From positions 1,240,001 through 1,304,000 of the forward strand of contig NC_089459.1 in assembly GCF_026210795.1 (NCBI RefSeq): DNA of 64,000 nucleotides, in the 5' to 3' direction. Source of the DNA: Rhizophagus irregularis. Taxonomy: Eukaryota > Glomeromycota > Glomeromycetes > Glomerales > Glomeraceae. Each line of letters begins with the position of its first letter. Within the stretch, counting starts at the first letter, position 1. Shown piece after piece: positions 1 through 10,251 of the stretch. The notes beneath the pieces were generated by a model, which was not told where the DNA came from, searched no databases, and was given only the letters and a program-made list of their open reading frames with translations. Both the position numbers and the translations under genes were made by a program.

Positions 1-363
1 TAAAGAAGCATCAAAATGTAATAACAGGGTTGTGATCAGAAATGTGCATGTCATAAGCATCAAAAATGGTAGCAGTTAACATGAATTGCCAAAGAAGTGG
101 ACAAGACCAAATAAAGTTGATTCGGGTAATGGTGTCATTATGTTGGTAAGTACCTAAGGTTCAAAGGAGTGCAGTCTTCATAATTATGCGATAAAAGATA
201 GTAAAATAACCAATGAATACGTTTAGAAGCAATTTGGGGTTGTAGGATAGTATTTATCTAAGTTCATATTAAAATCACCACAAATAGCGTGATGGAAATT
301 TGAGAAACAGCAAGGGTAATAAGAGAAATCAAATGGTCAATTACTTCATTACGAAGTACTGGA

Positions 364-589
364 TAGGGATTGGAATCAAAAATTGAATCTTTTTAAGATT
401 TTTCTTATAGACGACCAACCTGACTTTGAACCAGTTTCTAATTTCAGCAAAAATAATCAGCACTTGGCCACCATGAAAAATTACTTTGGAGTCAGGTTAA
501 CTTATATGTAAAAAATTGCTGAGAATCGATTCTCAAGAATCGATTTTACTATGTTTTGTCGATTTTCGATTAATCGATTCCAATCCCTA
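364..589. mobile_element. hAT-like MITE, copy 1 (TAGGGATTGG ends)
   Basis: A 226-bp element with inverted ends TAGGGATTGGAATC and GATTCCAATCCCTA, flanked by the perfect 8-bp duplication GTACTGGA (356-363 and 590-597). It sits inside the LINE endonuclease sequence. No coding capacity. The 8-bp duplication fits the hAT superfamily. Confidence 0.85.
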
Positions 590-685
590 GTACTGGATCA
601 TTATTAGGTGAATATAAACAATGAAAATACGAAGTTTAAAATTGCCTTTAAAATATAAATTCACTGATAAAATACGAGAAGAGTG

Positions 686-1004
686 TAGGGATTGAAATTG
701 ATTATCGAATCTTTGTAGATTCAATTTTTGTGATCAGTAAATATATAAATTCTGAATTAAAATCGTAAAATCTATTAAGAAATTATATATCATTACTAAT
801 ACCCATACTATAACATCATTGCGATCATTGCCGATTATTTGCCAATCATTTCGTCATTTTTAAGTTTTTGAAGGCCATTATCAATCAATTTTTTCTTTTT
901 GAAAATATTTTAAATAATGCATTTATTTTTTGGATGTAATGTTGAATTAATTTTTTTTGTTTAATTTTAATTTTCTCTTCAACGATTATCAATTCCAATT
1001 CCTA
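686..1004. mobile_element. hAT-like MITE, copy 2 (TAGGGATTGA ends)
   Basis: A 319-bp relative of the element at 364-589. Its ends are TAGGGATTGAAATTGATTAT and, inverted, TAGGAATTGGAATTGATAAT. The 8-bp duplication GAAGAGTG lies at 678-685 and 1005-1012. It interrupts the same endonuclease domain. Confidence 0.85.
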
Positions 1005-1340
1005 GAAGAGTGAGATTCATAATATTGAATATGAGTGGCTAAAGAATTATGGATGAATAACAAAAAACCACCAGAAGAACAGCCATGTTTCGTAGGGTCT
1101 AAATCAAAGTGAAACAAAGTGTAATCACTAACACATTTTGATAAAAATTTCATTTGTTTAGGAGAAAGATGAGTATCAATGATACCACCAAAGGAAATAT
1201 GTTTTTGAGAAAAAAGGTCAATTTTAAAAGGACCTTGACCAGGAGATTTAAGACCATTAACATTAAAAGATGAAATATTGAAAGAATTGGGAATAGGGGA
1301 ATCAGAAAATAGAGTATCAAATAAAGGATCATTAAAATTT

Positions 1341-3232
1341 TGACTAAAATTTTATGGGGTTGGAAGGGTTGCGCACAAAGGTGTCATAATCTGTAATATT
1401 GTCCATCTGAGAATGCTCCACCAGTGATGGTGTTAATGAATTTTCCAATAGTATCATTTAAATGGTCCATTTTGTTATCAAGGTTGTGCTGAAAGGTATA
1501 GACTTCAGCACACGTTCTTTATCAATAGTAGCTTTATCAGAAGTAGTTACAGAGATGAGAAGTGGGAGAGTGGTGGAGCGGGAGATAGGGATCAATGGTA
1601 GTTAACAGAAAAAGGAGTGCCGGTCAGATTGTATTGTGTGGGTGGTCATCAATTATCATACAGGAAGAGTCACTGGGATCAGGGGTGGTGACATCATCTT
1701 GTTTGTGACCAAATACTTGTTGTTCAAGTCTAGACATTCTTTGGTCGGCTAATTCAAGCGCATAAACTCTAGCATGAACATTGGTCATATCTTCTTGTAG
1801 GCTTTTAAGCAGAGTTAAAATCTCTTGAATTTGCGAGCAGTTCAGATCTACTAGGAGAGGTTTAGAACCCTCAGAACCAGAGGAAAGTGTCCCATCTGAC
1901 CGTAGGTTAGAGAAAGAGACAGAATGGTCTTTGCCTTTTCGTTTATTAGATTTAGGTCGCTGAGGAATTTAAGATGAATTGGTACCAGAAGAGGGAATTC
2001 TGGTAATTATGACCAGCTTTGTTGGTCAAATTGTTATCCCTAGATTAGATTGAGAATGATAGTGTTGCCAATTATGGTTATTGGAGGAGTTTTTGAGAGG
2101 CTGTCCAATATTGAAATGTTCTTTGAGGTGAGCAACCAGATTGTGGGTGCGTGAACAACCTCTAGAGTTATTCAATGGGCAAGCAGTAGGAGCATAACCA
2201 AGTTTAGCACATCTGTGGCATAACTTATTAGTATTTTGTAGGAGCTCCCATGTGAGCACATGTTTTTGTAAAGCGATTGATTGTTCCATCGCAGCATCCA
2301 TCATTTGCTGGGATTTGAAGGTAATGTAAGCCCATTTCTTCAATTTATATGAATTAAGAGACAGGGGGACATTGACAGCCATAGCACCAATTTCACGTAC
2401 TAAAGGTGCTAAGTGGATGTCCTTAGTATTAGAAGGGAGTTGTGAAAAAACAGTGACGAATTCACGATGTGATTTTTTCTGATCAAGTGTGAGGGAACAC
2501 AAAGTAATCCGCAAGCAGGTGGAATAACAATAGATGGCTTATTGCTTGTTGAAGAAGTGTTTGGTAGAAACAGCATCATCATAAAAACAATGCATGCTTG
2601 TTGGACTTTAGCATTGGCACGGGTATGTAAGCAGCAAGATTGAATGTTACCATATTTTTTAAAGAGTGCAGTGATGTCATCCTTTTTAATAAAGAATGGG
2701 ATATCAGTGACCTGAATGGCACAGAGATCTTCACTAGTCCTGAATTGCTGCGGGTTATGCAGATGAAATTGAAGTTAAAATGAATAACTAGTCTCTTTTG
2801 GTCGCCAGAGCCAGAAACGTGAGCACGGCCAGTGTAGGAATGGAATGTTTCTAAAAAGAGGTTATTGACAGCATCAATCATTGCTCTATTAGTGGGGTAT
2901 TTTTTAATGAATTCAGAGGAAGCGTTCAGCAATGCAGCAGTCTGAAAATCGTGCCTAATAATAGTAATGGTAGGCGTGTCAAAGGAAGGACTAGTATCAT
3001 TAGTTTCCATAATATCCTTATCAGGAGACGCGTCTAGAGGAAGTTTCTTTATCCTTTGGAGAGTACATAGACGCGTCAGTACCAAATGTGTTTTGATCTG
3101 GCGCAAAAGGCGCAGCAGAGTCTTTGGGAGGAGAAGATGATAGTTTAAAATATCAGTATTATTTTGTTGAGAAGGAGTAATACCACTGCCTCCAGCATCA
3201 GCCACTGAGTCAGCGATAAAGTCTTCTTCCAT
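1341..3232 (-). pseudogene. LINE ORF1 (RRM-like, zinc-knuckle nucleic-acid-binding protein), frameshifted
   Basis: The minus-strand ORF starts with ATG at 3232. Residues 1-155 are readable. The frame then shifts near 2770, after which an RRM-like segment follows (VTDIPFFIKK, then FKKYGNIQSC, near 2700-2590). A second readable block at 2514-2026 holds another RRM-like fold and a zinc-knuckle-like motif, CHRCAKLGYAPTAC, with Tyr where a CCHC knuckle has His. The distal part (1980-1640) is Ser-rich, then heptad-like (LEQQVFGH). The order of RRM, knuckle and coil, placed before an endonuclease ORF, fits the ORF1 of fungal LINEs that binds the element's RNA. Frameshifts and stops make it inactive. 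Confidence 0.7.
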
Positions 3233-3239
3233 TGGATTT

Positions 3240-3417
3240 TCAGGGAGTGTATGAGTACGCTTGGAAGAGTTATTTTTTTATAATATCTTCTTACATCTTT
3301 CACAAAAGTTTTTGATACATGACACTCTTTATAAATTTGTGAAATACTATGTCTACCTAATAGAGTCTTTTGAATAATTAACTTCCTTATATCTTTGCCT
3401 AAGCGAAAATGTTCCAT
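3240..3417 (-). pseudogene. N-terminal helix-turn-helix of a Tc1/mariner transposase
   Basis: Starting at ATG 3417, about 46 residues form a helix-turn-helix of the kind that begins Tc1-type transposases (core ISQIYKECHVSKTFVKDV). The reading frame then enters unrelated sequence where the LINE begins, so the DDE catalytic part is missing. A matching terminal inverted repeat lies upstream at 3497-3581. Confidence 0.6.
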
Positions 3418-3496
3418 TGTTTAAATTTTTTAAAGTGTAGTAGTTTATTTGTTAGTTGTTACACATACTAATTTATAAATAATATAATATAAATAT

Positions 3497-3581
3497 ATTT
3501 TACTGATTTTTGAAAAATCAAAAATATCAAATTTTCAAACTGAAAAATCATGGGATGGTCGCACAATTTTGCAATTTGCTG
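3497..3581 (-). repeat. Tc1-type terminal inverted repeat
   Basis: Outer end CAGCAAATTGCAAAATTG (reading minus) abuts a TA dinucleotide at 3582-3583. It is homologous to both ends of the element at 26656-27915. It belongs to the truncated transposase gene at 3240-3417. Confidence 0.7.
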
Positions 3582-3815
3582 TAATCCTATTTTTTATAAA
3601 AATGCGATAAATTGAATAGCTATCCATCTAGTGATTGTATAAAGTCAAGCCATATATCATTGAATTCCTCTTGACAAAACGTGTCAAATGGTGGTAAGAT
3701 TACATCTTTAGCATTGATAGATCACAAGTAAATAATTTATAAAAAATGGAATTAGCAAGCTATCTATTGATGCTAGAGACATGATCTTAACACCATTTGA
3801 CGCATCTCAGTAAGA

Positions 3816-4102
3816 TTTTATTTTATTTTATTTTATTTTATGTGAAGCCGGCAGGGACTATAAAACTGAGCATGATTCCGAAGTAATACAACCCAACTAA
3901 AGCCTACCATCGAATTCCAGAGGAGCTGGAGCCCAACTCGAACTTCCTGAAAACAAAAGACCTGCACTACTACCACTACCGATAATAATCCAGGCGGACA
4001 CACTGAGTAAAAAATAGGGGGGGAAAAAGTGGAGAGGACAAGTCCTCTTTCCAAGAAATTGTGGTGCGAACACATAAATCTATTCTATCCTAAAAAATAA
4101 TC
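3816..4102 (-). mobile_element. Solo SINE-like retroelement with (AAATA)n tail
   Basis: A 287-bp minus-strand insertion ending in a pentameric (AAATA) tail, flanked by a 12-bp duplication ATCTCAGTAAGA (3804-3815 and 4103-4114). Its body is homologous to the 3' untranslated region of the ORF-bearing retroelements at 13.4-23.9 kb. That suggests a non-autonomous element sharing the 3' recognition module of a LINE. No internal RNA polymerase III boxes were identified with confidence. Confidence 0.8.
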
Positions 4103-4269
4103 ATCTCAGTAAGACGAATCTAATAAATATTAATTCACCTATATATAATCACTGGATGGCAAATAATGTCAAGTTTCGCATTTTTTTAAAATTTTTGAGT
4201 GTTAAAAATTAAAATTCTGATACATGAATTTATTCATCATCCAATGGTCATACAAATATGAATTAGGAC

Positions 4270-4419
4270 TAGAGCTCCGAAAATGACTTGCATAAACTTG
4301 CATTTTGACTTGCATAATTGTAAATTTTCGTTTAATTATATTCTAACTTAATAAAAAGTACTTTAAAATTAAAGTTTTTGACTCGTGACTCGATTCAACT
4401 CAACTTATTAGGAGCTCTA
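4270..4419. mobile_element. hAT-like MITE (TAGAGCTCC ends)
   Basis: A 150-bp element with ends TAGAGCTCC and GGAGCTCTA and a perfect 8-bp duplication ATTAGGAC (4262-4269 and 4420-4427). A related but truncated end lies at 47.81 kb. Confidence 0.85.
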
Positions 4420-4862
4420 ATTAGGACTCATTGGATTCATCTTGATGAAACAAGTCAAATGGCAGTAAGATCATGTCTCTAGCATCGATAAACAGCTTGC
4501 TAATGCCAATTTTTTATAAATCATTTAGCATAGGTTATAACTGCCATTTGACAATGAGTTCTAATTAATATTTGTATAACTATTGGACGACAAATAAATT
4601 CATATATCAGAATTTTAATTTTTAACACTCTAAAAAATTTTAAAAAAAATGCGAAACTTGATTATTCTCCATCCAGTGATCGTACACAGATGAATTAATA
4701 TTGCTAAGATCATGTCTCTAGCTTTGATAGATAGCTTGCTAATTCCAAATTTTTTATAAATCATTTAGCATAAGTTAACTTGTGATTTATCAATGCTAAA
4801 GACATGATCTTACCACAATTTGATACTTTTACAGAAACTTTAAGTTTTCAAGTGATATTGTT

Positions 4863-4971
4863 GTGCCCCAAGTTGCGATCTGCCCCGATTTAAAATTGGG
4901 GCAGATCCATTTTGCCCGAAATTGAAATTTCAATTTTGGGCAATCCAACTTGAAATTTCGAAATGGGGCAC
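4863..4971. repeat. Small palindromic MITE (GTGCCCC ends)
   Basis: Ends are GTGCCCC and GGGGCAC, with internal inverted pieces CAAGTTG/CAACTTG and CCCCGAT/ATTGGGG. Target duplication not clear. Confidence 0.5.
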
Positions 4972-5752
4972 AGACATTTTACTGCCCGAAATTTTGATTT
5001 TGGGTCATGTGACTTATATGATCATCAAAAATCATTGGCTTTCAATTTGTTTGTGAAACTGTTACGCAAAATTTTGTACACATGATTCCGATGTTACAAG
5101 TCGATATACAACCAGTCGACAGATTAACCTAATAGATAATATTGATTATATTTGATTAATTTACACATATAGTATTATTATGTATATTCATTTTTATTAT
5201 TGTTTATATTATTAATTTTCTGTATTTGTATTGTTTATATGTATACGATTTTTATTAAGATTCATTGTAGAATAATTAGCTCAATAGTAATTAACCGTTC
5301 AAATTTATCATTTGTGTTCTATTAAAATGTGGCTTACAATAAAACTGTCACCATTGTAATTACATAGATATATTATAATGAAACACTAACAATCTAGATA
5401 GATATATGATGTCAATAGGAAATCAATAGATTAGATTTCGCCCTTAATATTAGAAAAAGAGATGTCAGTTAGATAAAAATAGATATAAATATACCTTCTG
5501 CCAACTCACTGATAGAAGTAGTGTCAGAATAGTGAAAAAGTGTTCAGAAATCATAAGAGTATTAAGCATTAATTAGTTTTCCCTTGAATTCTTTTAAGTT
5601 ATCACTTTTATTGTTTTGGTTATAAAACAATAATCCTACGTTTATTCAATAAAAGCATTATACTTCAGTTAACTCCAACTTGTCGTTTCTTTTGTTATCA
5701 ATCCTTTTTTTCGTGTCTCTCCACCCTAAATTTTATAAAAAAATTTTTTATC
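4972..5752. other. AT-rich spacer upstream of the integrase remnant
   Basis: No gene seen. AATAAAAGCATT at about 5648 and the terminal-looking stretch before 5700 could be part of a decayed LTR, but no partner copy is present in the window. Confidence 0.3.
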
Positions 5753-7538
5753 ATGGAAACAGAAGAATTTTCTTTTATTAGTAAAGATACTTTTAATAAA
5801 ATTATTGATAAATGTATACAAAACAGTAAATCTAAAACATCTGAAAAGCAATTTATAAATAGACACCTTTATGATGAAATAAAAACAGTTCTTTTAGATC
5901 ATGTTTCTACATTACGGGATGCAGACTTTCATTATTGGTGTAGAAAGAATTTCATTTTATTAAATACTGGAGGTGATTCTGTTGTATGTAAAAATAATAA
6001 TAAAAGAACAAAAACAGCTTTAGATAAAGAAGGTAAATCTGCTGATTTTTTACCAATATTAGTCTTAGAAGAAATGTATAAAACAATTTGTTTGGAGCAT
6101 GTACAAAATGTTCATTGTGGACAAAAAAATTTGTATAGAAAATTAAGAAGCAAATGGTATGGGGTGAAAAAGAAGATTATAGAGGAGTTTGTGAATCATT
6201 GTGAAATATGTGTACCACGCAGAACTATGTCCAAATCCACCTTAGCAGCAAGGCCTATAGTTGCGAAAAGATTTCTTTCGAGAGTACAGGTAATTTTAAT
6301 GTTTGATTTTTAGCTTCTGTTTGATTACTTTACCTCCTGTTTAATTTGCTATATTTTTTTATAATATTTAGATGGATTTAGTTGATTTACGTCAGTATTC
6401 TGACAATGATTTCAAATATATCTTACATGTAAGAGATCATTTTTCCCGTTATTCATGGGCAAAACCCTTAACTTCTAAGGAACCCGCAGCTATTGCAGGG
6501 ATATTATATGAAATTTTTTGTCAATTTGGACCTCCAATTATTTTGCAAAGTAATAATGGCAAAGAATTTACTGCACAAATAATTAAAAATCTAGTAGACT
6601 TATGGCCTGGTTTAAAATTGGTAAATGGTAGACCTAGGCATCCACAATCACAAGGCTTAATAGAAAGAGCAAATTCTATTTTAGAAAAAAAAATTGGAAT
6701 GTGGATGGAACAAAATAATTCAATAAATTGGACTTTGTGCTTAAATTATGTTATTTTTACTATGAATAATACTATATGCCGAGCTACCAATAAAACTCCA
6801 TATGAAATAGTATTTGGTATGCATCCACACAGTGATATAGCATGAATGGAACATCTATTTAAAGAAGAAAATTGTATAGATGAAGAGCAATTATTAGAAA
6901 TATTAATGTAGAACAAGAAGATACTTCACTTGACTTTGAAGAAGTAAGTATAAATAAAAAAATCTTTAAATTTGTTTATAATAAAATAATTTTTTTAAAA
7001 AAATTACAATATATAACATAGGAAAATGACGAAAATGAAGATAATAATAGTAATTCTATTCATGATAAACATCAGAGTAAAAGTAGAAATACAAAGGTAG
7101 TTAACTGTAATATATTTATTTAATCACAATATTTTAAATCAAATTATTTCAATATATTAAAAATTTGTTTATAATTTTATGCAGTCATTGAATAAAAATT
7201 CTAAAAACAAAGGTAAACAAAAGCAAGTAACTTTTGCTGTTAACAATAATCAAAATAAAGAATCAGATTATAATCACTACAATAATGATCTTAACAAAGA
7301 TTCCGATAATTTTAATAAAGATTCTGATGATCTTAATAAAGATACTGATGATTCTAATGAAGATTCTGATGATTTTAACGAAGATGCTAATAATTTTAAT
7401 GAAAATTCTGATGATTCTAACAAAGATTCTGATGATTTTAATGAAGATCATGCTAATAATCTTAATGAAGATTCTGATGATTTTGATGAAAATTCTGAAG
7501 ATTTTAACGATCTTAGAAGTACTGTACGTAGCATTTGA
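5753..7538 (+). pseudogene. KRAB-A-like/GINGER-type integrase pseudogene
   Basis: Exon 1 (5753-6289) starts at ATG and encodes about 179 residues ending in a zinc-binding HHCC module (His-His ... CEIC, near 6095-6215). An 82-bp GT-AG intron (6290-6371) joins in frame to exon 2 (6372-6845), the retroviral-type DDE integrase core. The first acidic residue is in MDLVDL. The second catalytic position reads SNNG where relatives have SDNG. The Glu in GLIERAN is present. A TGA at 6843-6845 falls where relatives carry Trp (before MEHLF), and another stop follows near 6910. Further exon-like pieces end in an Asp/Asn-rich repeat at 7179-7538. Loss of a catalytic Asp plus nonsense codons argue for a dead element. 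Such integrases occur in Ty3 and GINGER elements; which applies here is unsure. Confidence 0.7.
7240..7510 (+). repeat. Coding minisatellite, Asp/Asn-rich
   Basis: Imperfect tandem units of about 18-24 bp (GATTCTGATGATTTTAATGA-like) encode degenerate NEDSDDF repeats at the 3' end of the integrase remnant. Open frames on the opposite strand here are shadows of the repeat. Confidence 0.6.
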
Positions 7539-9927
7539 GATGACGCATCCCATTTATTGCTCATCCGGTAGGGGTTTTTTACGTATTCCTTATGCAATGT
7601 CTCGTAAGTTTCGGTCGTGAAGTTATTCACTGCACCGTATTCGGTAATTGATGAAATAATGTGATAAACCCAGCTATGAAATTTGGGTAGTTGCAATTGG
7701 GACATGGAATATGAGGAAAATAACTTTTTAAACTTTTTTGCCCAAATAATAATAAGTAACTAAAAATAGATTAAAACTGTTATTTTACACATACATGTAT
7801 GTATACATATTAATCATATCAATTGATACACTTACTTTAAATGTTTTTAAATCTGATTCTGTAAATTTATCTTTACGAGAATAAATGTACATTTTATTCC
7901 AATCAACATATAGCTGAACCAATTGTTTATCTATATTTTTAGCTTGTTTCTTGGTATAATCAGTTTTGTGTAATGTAGGAATAATACCATCGATAACAAA
8001 TACAAGTTGCCGCATCATTGCACAAAACTCATCTGCCGTAAACCTTTTAATATTACCTAACCCGTGTTTAAATAACTTAAGTCCTGAAAAGCGCGGTATT
8101 TTTGCCAATAGATTATCAAATTCTATTATTCCATTTGAACCACACCATTCTGTGAGCAATTCTCGCGTATATTCAACTTGATATTTATATAGGCCAAGAT
8201 CCAAATGGTGCATACGGTCTGGCAAACAAGCCTGATATATATTTAATTGTCTATCAAATAAACAAAGTAAATTAGTAATGTATATATTAGAATCTTAGCA
8301 TTTAATGGAATACTTACGATAATTTCCAGAATGGATTTTCAATTTTATGAATTGAATAATCTTTTGCTAATCCATCTGTTAACACGCCTTTCATTATATT
8401 GGGTGTGCGTAATTGAATTGTTGAATGATTTATTAATGGGTTATTCAATTACTTTTTTGGTATCATGCACATGTGACATGGCATCTTGCAGTTAAATGAG
8501 TTATATGTCAACGTTATAGCGTAATGCTCAGGTAAATCACCAAGTAATACGGACAGAAATGGGTAACACCACAATATACCATCGTCAGTTCGTAAATCAA
8601 GACCATCTGACATAACTGACATAATAGGTTCAATAACAAGAATGTTCATCGAGCGTTGAAAAAGTTGATGTTTTGCCATCGCATGCTTCTTTTGATGGTC
8701 ATTAATTTTAGGCAAATATGCCAACAAAGCCTTGGCATCTGGCTTATTACGTCGCCAGCTTGGGATGTTACCCAATGTTAAGAACACAGGATGTTCTGTT
8801 TTTTTTCCAAGCGTGTCACAAGTAGTTGCGTCTGAATAAATTATTATCGAAAGTACCTTTGCACTTTCATTGATTGATTGTTGGGCACGACCCCACCAGT
8901 CACTGTTATATAGTTCAGAGTAACAATGTTCTTGTTCACCTTTGTCATTCGTTATGTAATCTGGACTATAATCAAAAACGCAATATTTAAATATTTCTTT
9001 ATTGCTCAATAATTCTTTAATAGCGTCAAAAATTGTGCGATGATGAAGTGTGTATTGAATTTGGTTGTATTCCATTATGATCGTTTTTTTGTAAAGAATA
9101 TGAGGAATTTCTATTGAATCAAGAAATACTCGTGCAGCTTTTGCATTTGATGGTAAAGTCGCAGTTGGATCCATACTATAGTTATTAAATAAGTGAATAA
9201 TATCATTTGCTACAGAATCAGAAAGTTTATGCTTTGTAACTAACTGTACGAATGCCTCATATGCAGGGTTTGGAAATGTTGTTGGAGTTAAATTAGTTGT
9301 TTCTTGTATTATCTGTATTGACCTGACATCTACTAAAACAGTACTTTGAACTTCAGAGCAATTGCCGATGGTTTCAATTGTATCATAATTTTTATCATCA
9401 TCGCTTTCAATACTAGAAATATTTTCATCTGACTTTGCATTTGAAGTTTCGCTTAAATTTTCGCCTGAATTGTCACTTAAGTTTGTATTTGAAACTTCAT
9501 TTAAATTTTCATCTGAATTGTTACTTGAAGTTTTATTGGAAATTTCGCTTAAGTTCTCATTCAGATCTTCACTTGACGAAGGATTTTCATCATAATTTCC
9601 ATATATATCATTGTCATCCTATAACATAAAAAATTTTTTTTAAGTTTTTTTAAGTTTAATAAACTCTTAATTGCTACAAAATTCTGGTTCTTTTACCTGC
9701 CAATAACTATCTTCTAACGTTAAGTCTTGTTCATTTCTCATAGAAGGTCTGTTGGCTTCTTGCAAAGGATGGCTAATATAGGTATTTTCTTCACCAAAAA
9801 GTCCTGTTTCGTTCAAGTACATCTAGTCGCGATGCGTTCGGAGGTGGTTTCAAAGGGAGCTACGTTTGCTATACGTTTTTGGACAGTATTCACATCGAAA
9901 TTCTTGTGTAGTTTTAATTTGAAACAT
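7505..9927 (-). pseudogene. Plavaka-type transposase, decayed
   Basis: Plavaka transposases are large fungal DDE enzymes related to CACTA elements. Exon 1 (9927-9697) encodes a C2H2 finger (CEYC ... H-x3-H). A 78-bp intron (9696-9619) precedes the main exon (9618 to about 8330), which has a Ser/Asn-rich acidic linker, YSDATTCD, the TLGNI block, SDGLDLR and PCHMC. After another intron comes DRMHHLDLGLYK (8225 to about 7826), then a last exon from about 7755 with QLPKFHSWVYHI and NNFTTETYE. In-frame stops occur at 9850-9852 (TGA), 9823-9825 (TAG) and 8449-8451 (TAA). The C-terminus is cut off at about 7505, where the integrase remnant begins. It is divergent from the gene at 10252. Confidence 0.8.
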
Positions 9928-10251
9928 ATTTAATTTTCTTTTTCTTTTTATCTTATGAATGAATAATCGATTCATGAATTAAAATTAAAATTTTGATTTG
10001 ATCGATTTTTAAAAAATGTTCAAATATAATAATGTAATTCGATTTATTTAATAATACAATTAATCATTACATTTTTATTTATAGAATTCTTGGTGATGTA
10101 TTCATATGTAAGTTAATTGTTGAACTAAATTTCACTAGTGTAAATCGAAACTCCTGATCATGTATTACACTAATTTTCTTTTAAAAACCCCTTTATTTTT
10201 TTCCCATCATTTTTCTCATCATATTTTACAAACAAATTCTTTATAAAAAAA
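9928..10251. promoter_or_regulatory. Intergenic region between divergent genes
   Basis: 324 bp of AT-rich sequence separate the start of the Plavaka transposase (minus) from the start of the 7-exon gene (plus). It is a probable shared promoter region. No specific operator was recognised. Confidence 0.4.

Larger units (their letters stand above)
1..1340 (-). pseudogene. LINE ORF2 endonuclease-domain remnant
   Basis: Minus-strand frames carry pieces of an APE-type endonuclease of a non-LTR retrotransposon. The start motif is NVNGLKS near 1250, followed by a readable stretch down to about 1005. After two nested MITEs it resumes with PNNDP near 600, CGDFN near 280, and the closing SDHNPVI motif near 45. 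The GDFN and SDHNP blocks are hallmark endonuclease motifs. The frame is broken by insertions, small frameshifts and stops, so this is a pseudogene. The reverse transcriptase would lie beyond the left edge of the window. It continues the same element as the ORF1 upstream on this strand. Confidence 0.75.
3600..4850. repeat. Cluster of nested palindromic elements
   Basis: Several long inverted repeats without coding capacity. The clearest has arms at about 4148-4340 and 4530-4685, with ends near CACTGGATGG and CCATCCAGTG. Smaller palindromes share the core GTAAGATCATGTCTCTAGC and CATTTGAC (3680-3815, 4450-4560, 4700-4830). A SINE and a hAT MITE are inserted in them. Confidence 0.6.

Noticed and set aside
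5540-5752. Long terminal repeat upstream of the integrase
   Set aside because: AATAAAAGC and the sequence before ATG look LTR-like, but no second copy or gag/pol order exists in the window.
7234-7620. Overlapping hydrophobic ILMILTKI-type and IIRIFIKI-type ORFs
   Set aside because: Shadows of the Asp/Asn minisatellite in other frames. No signal or family resemblance.
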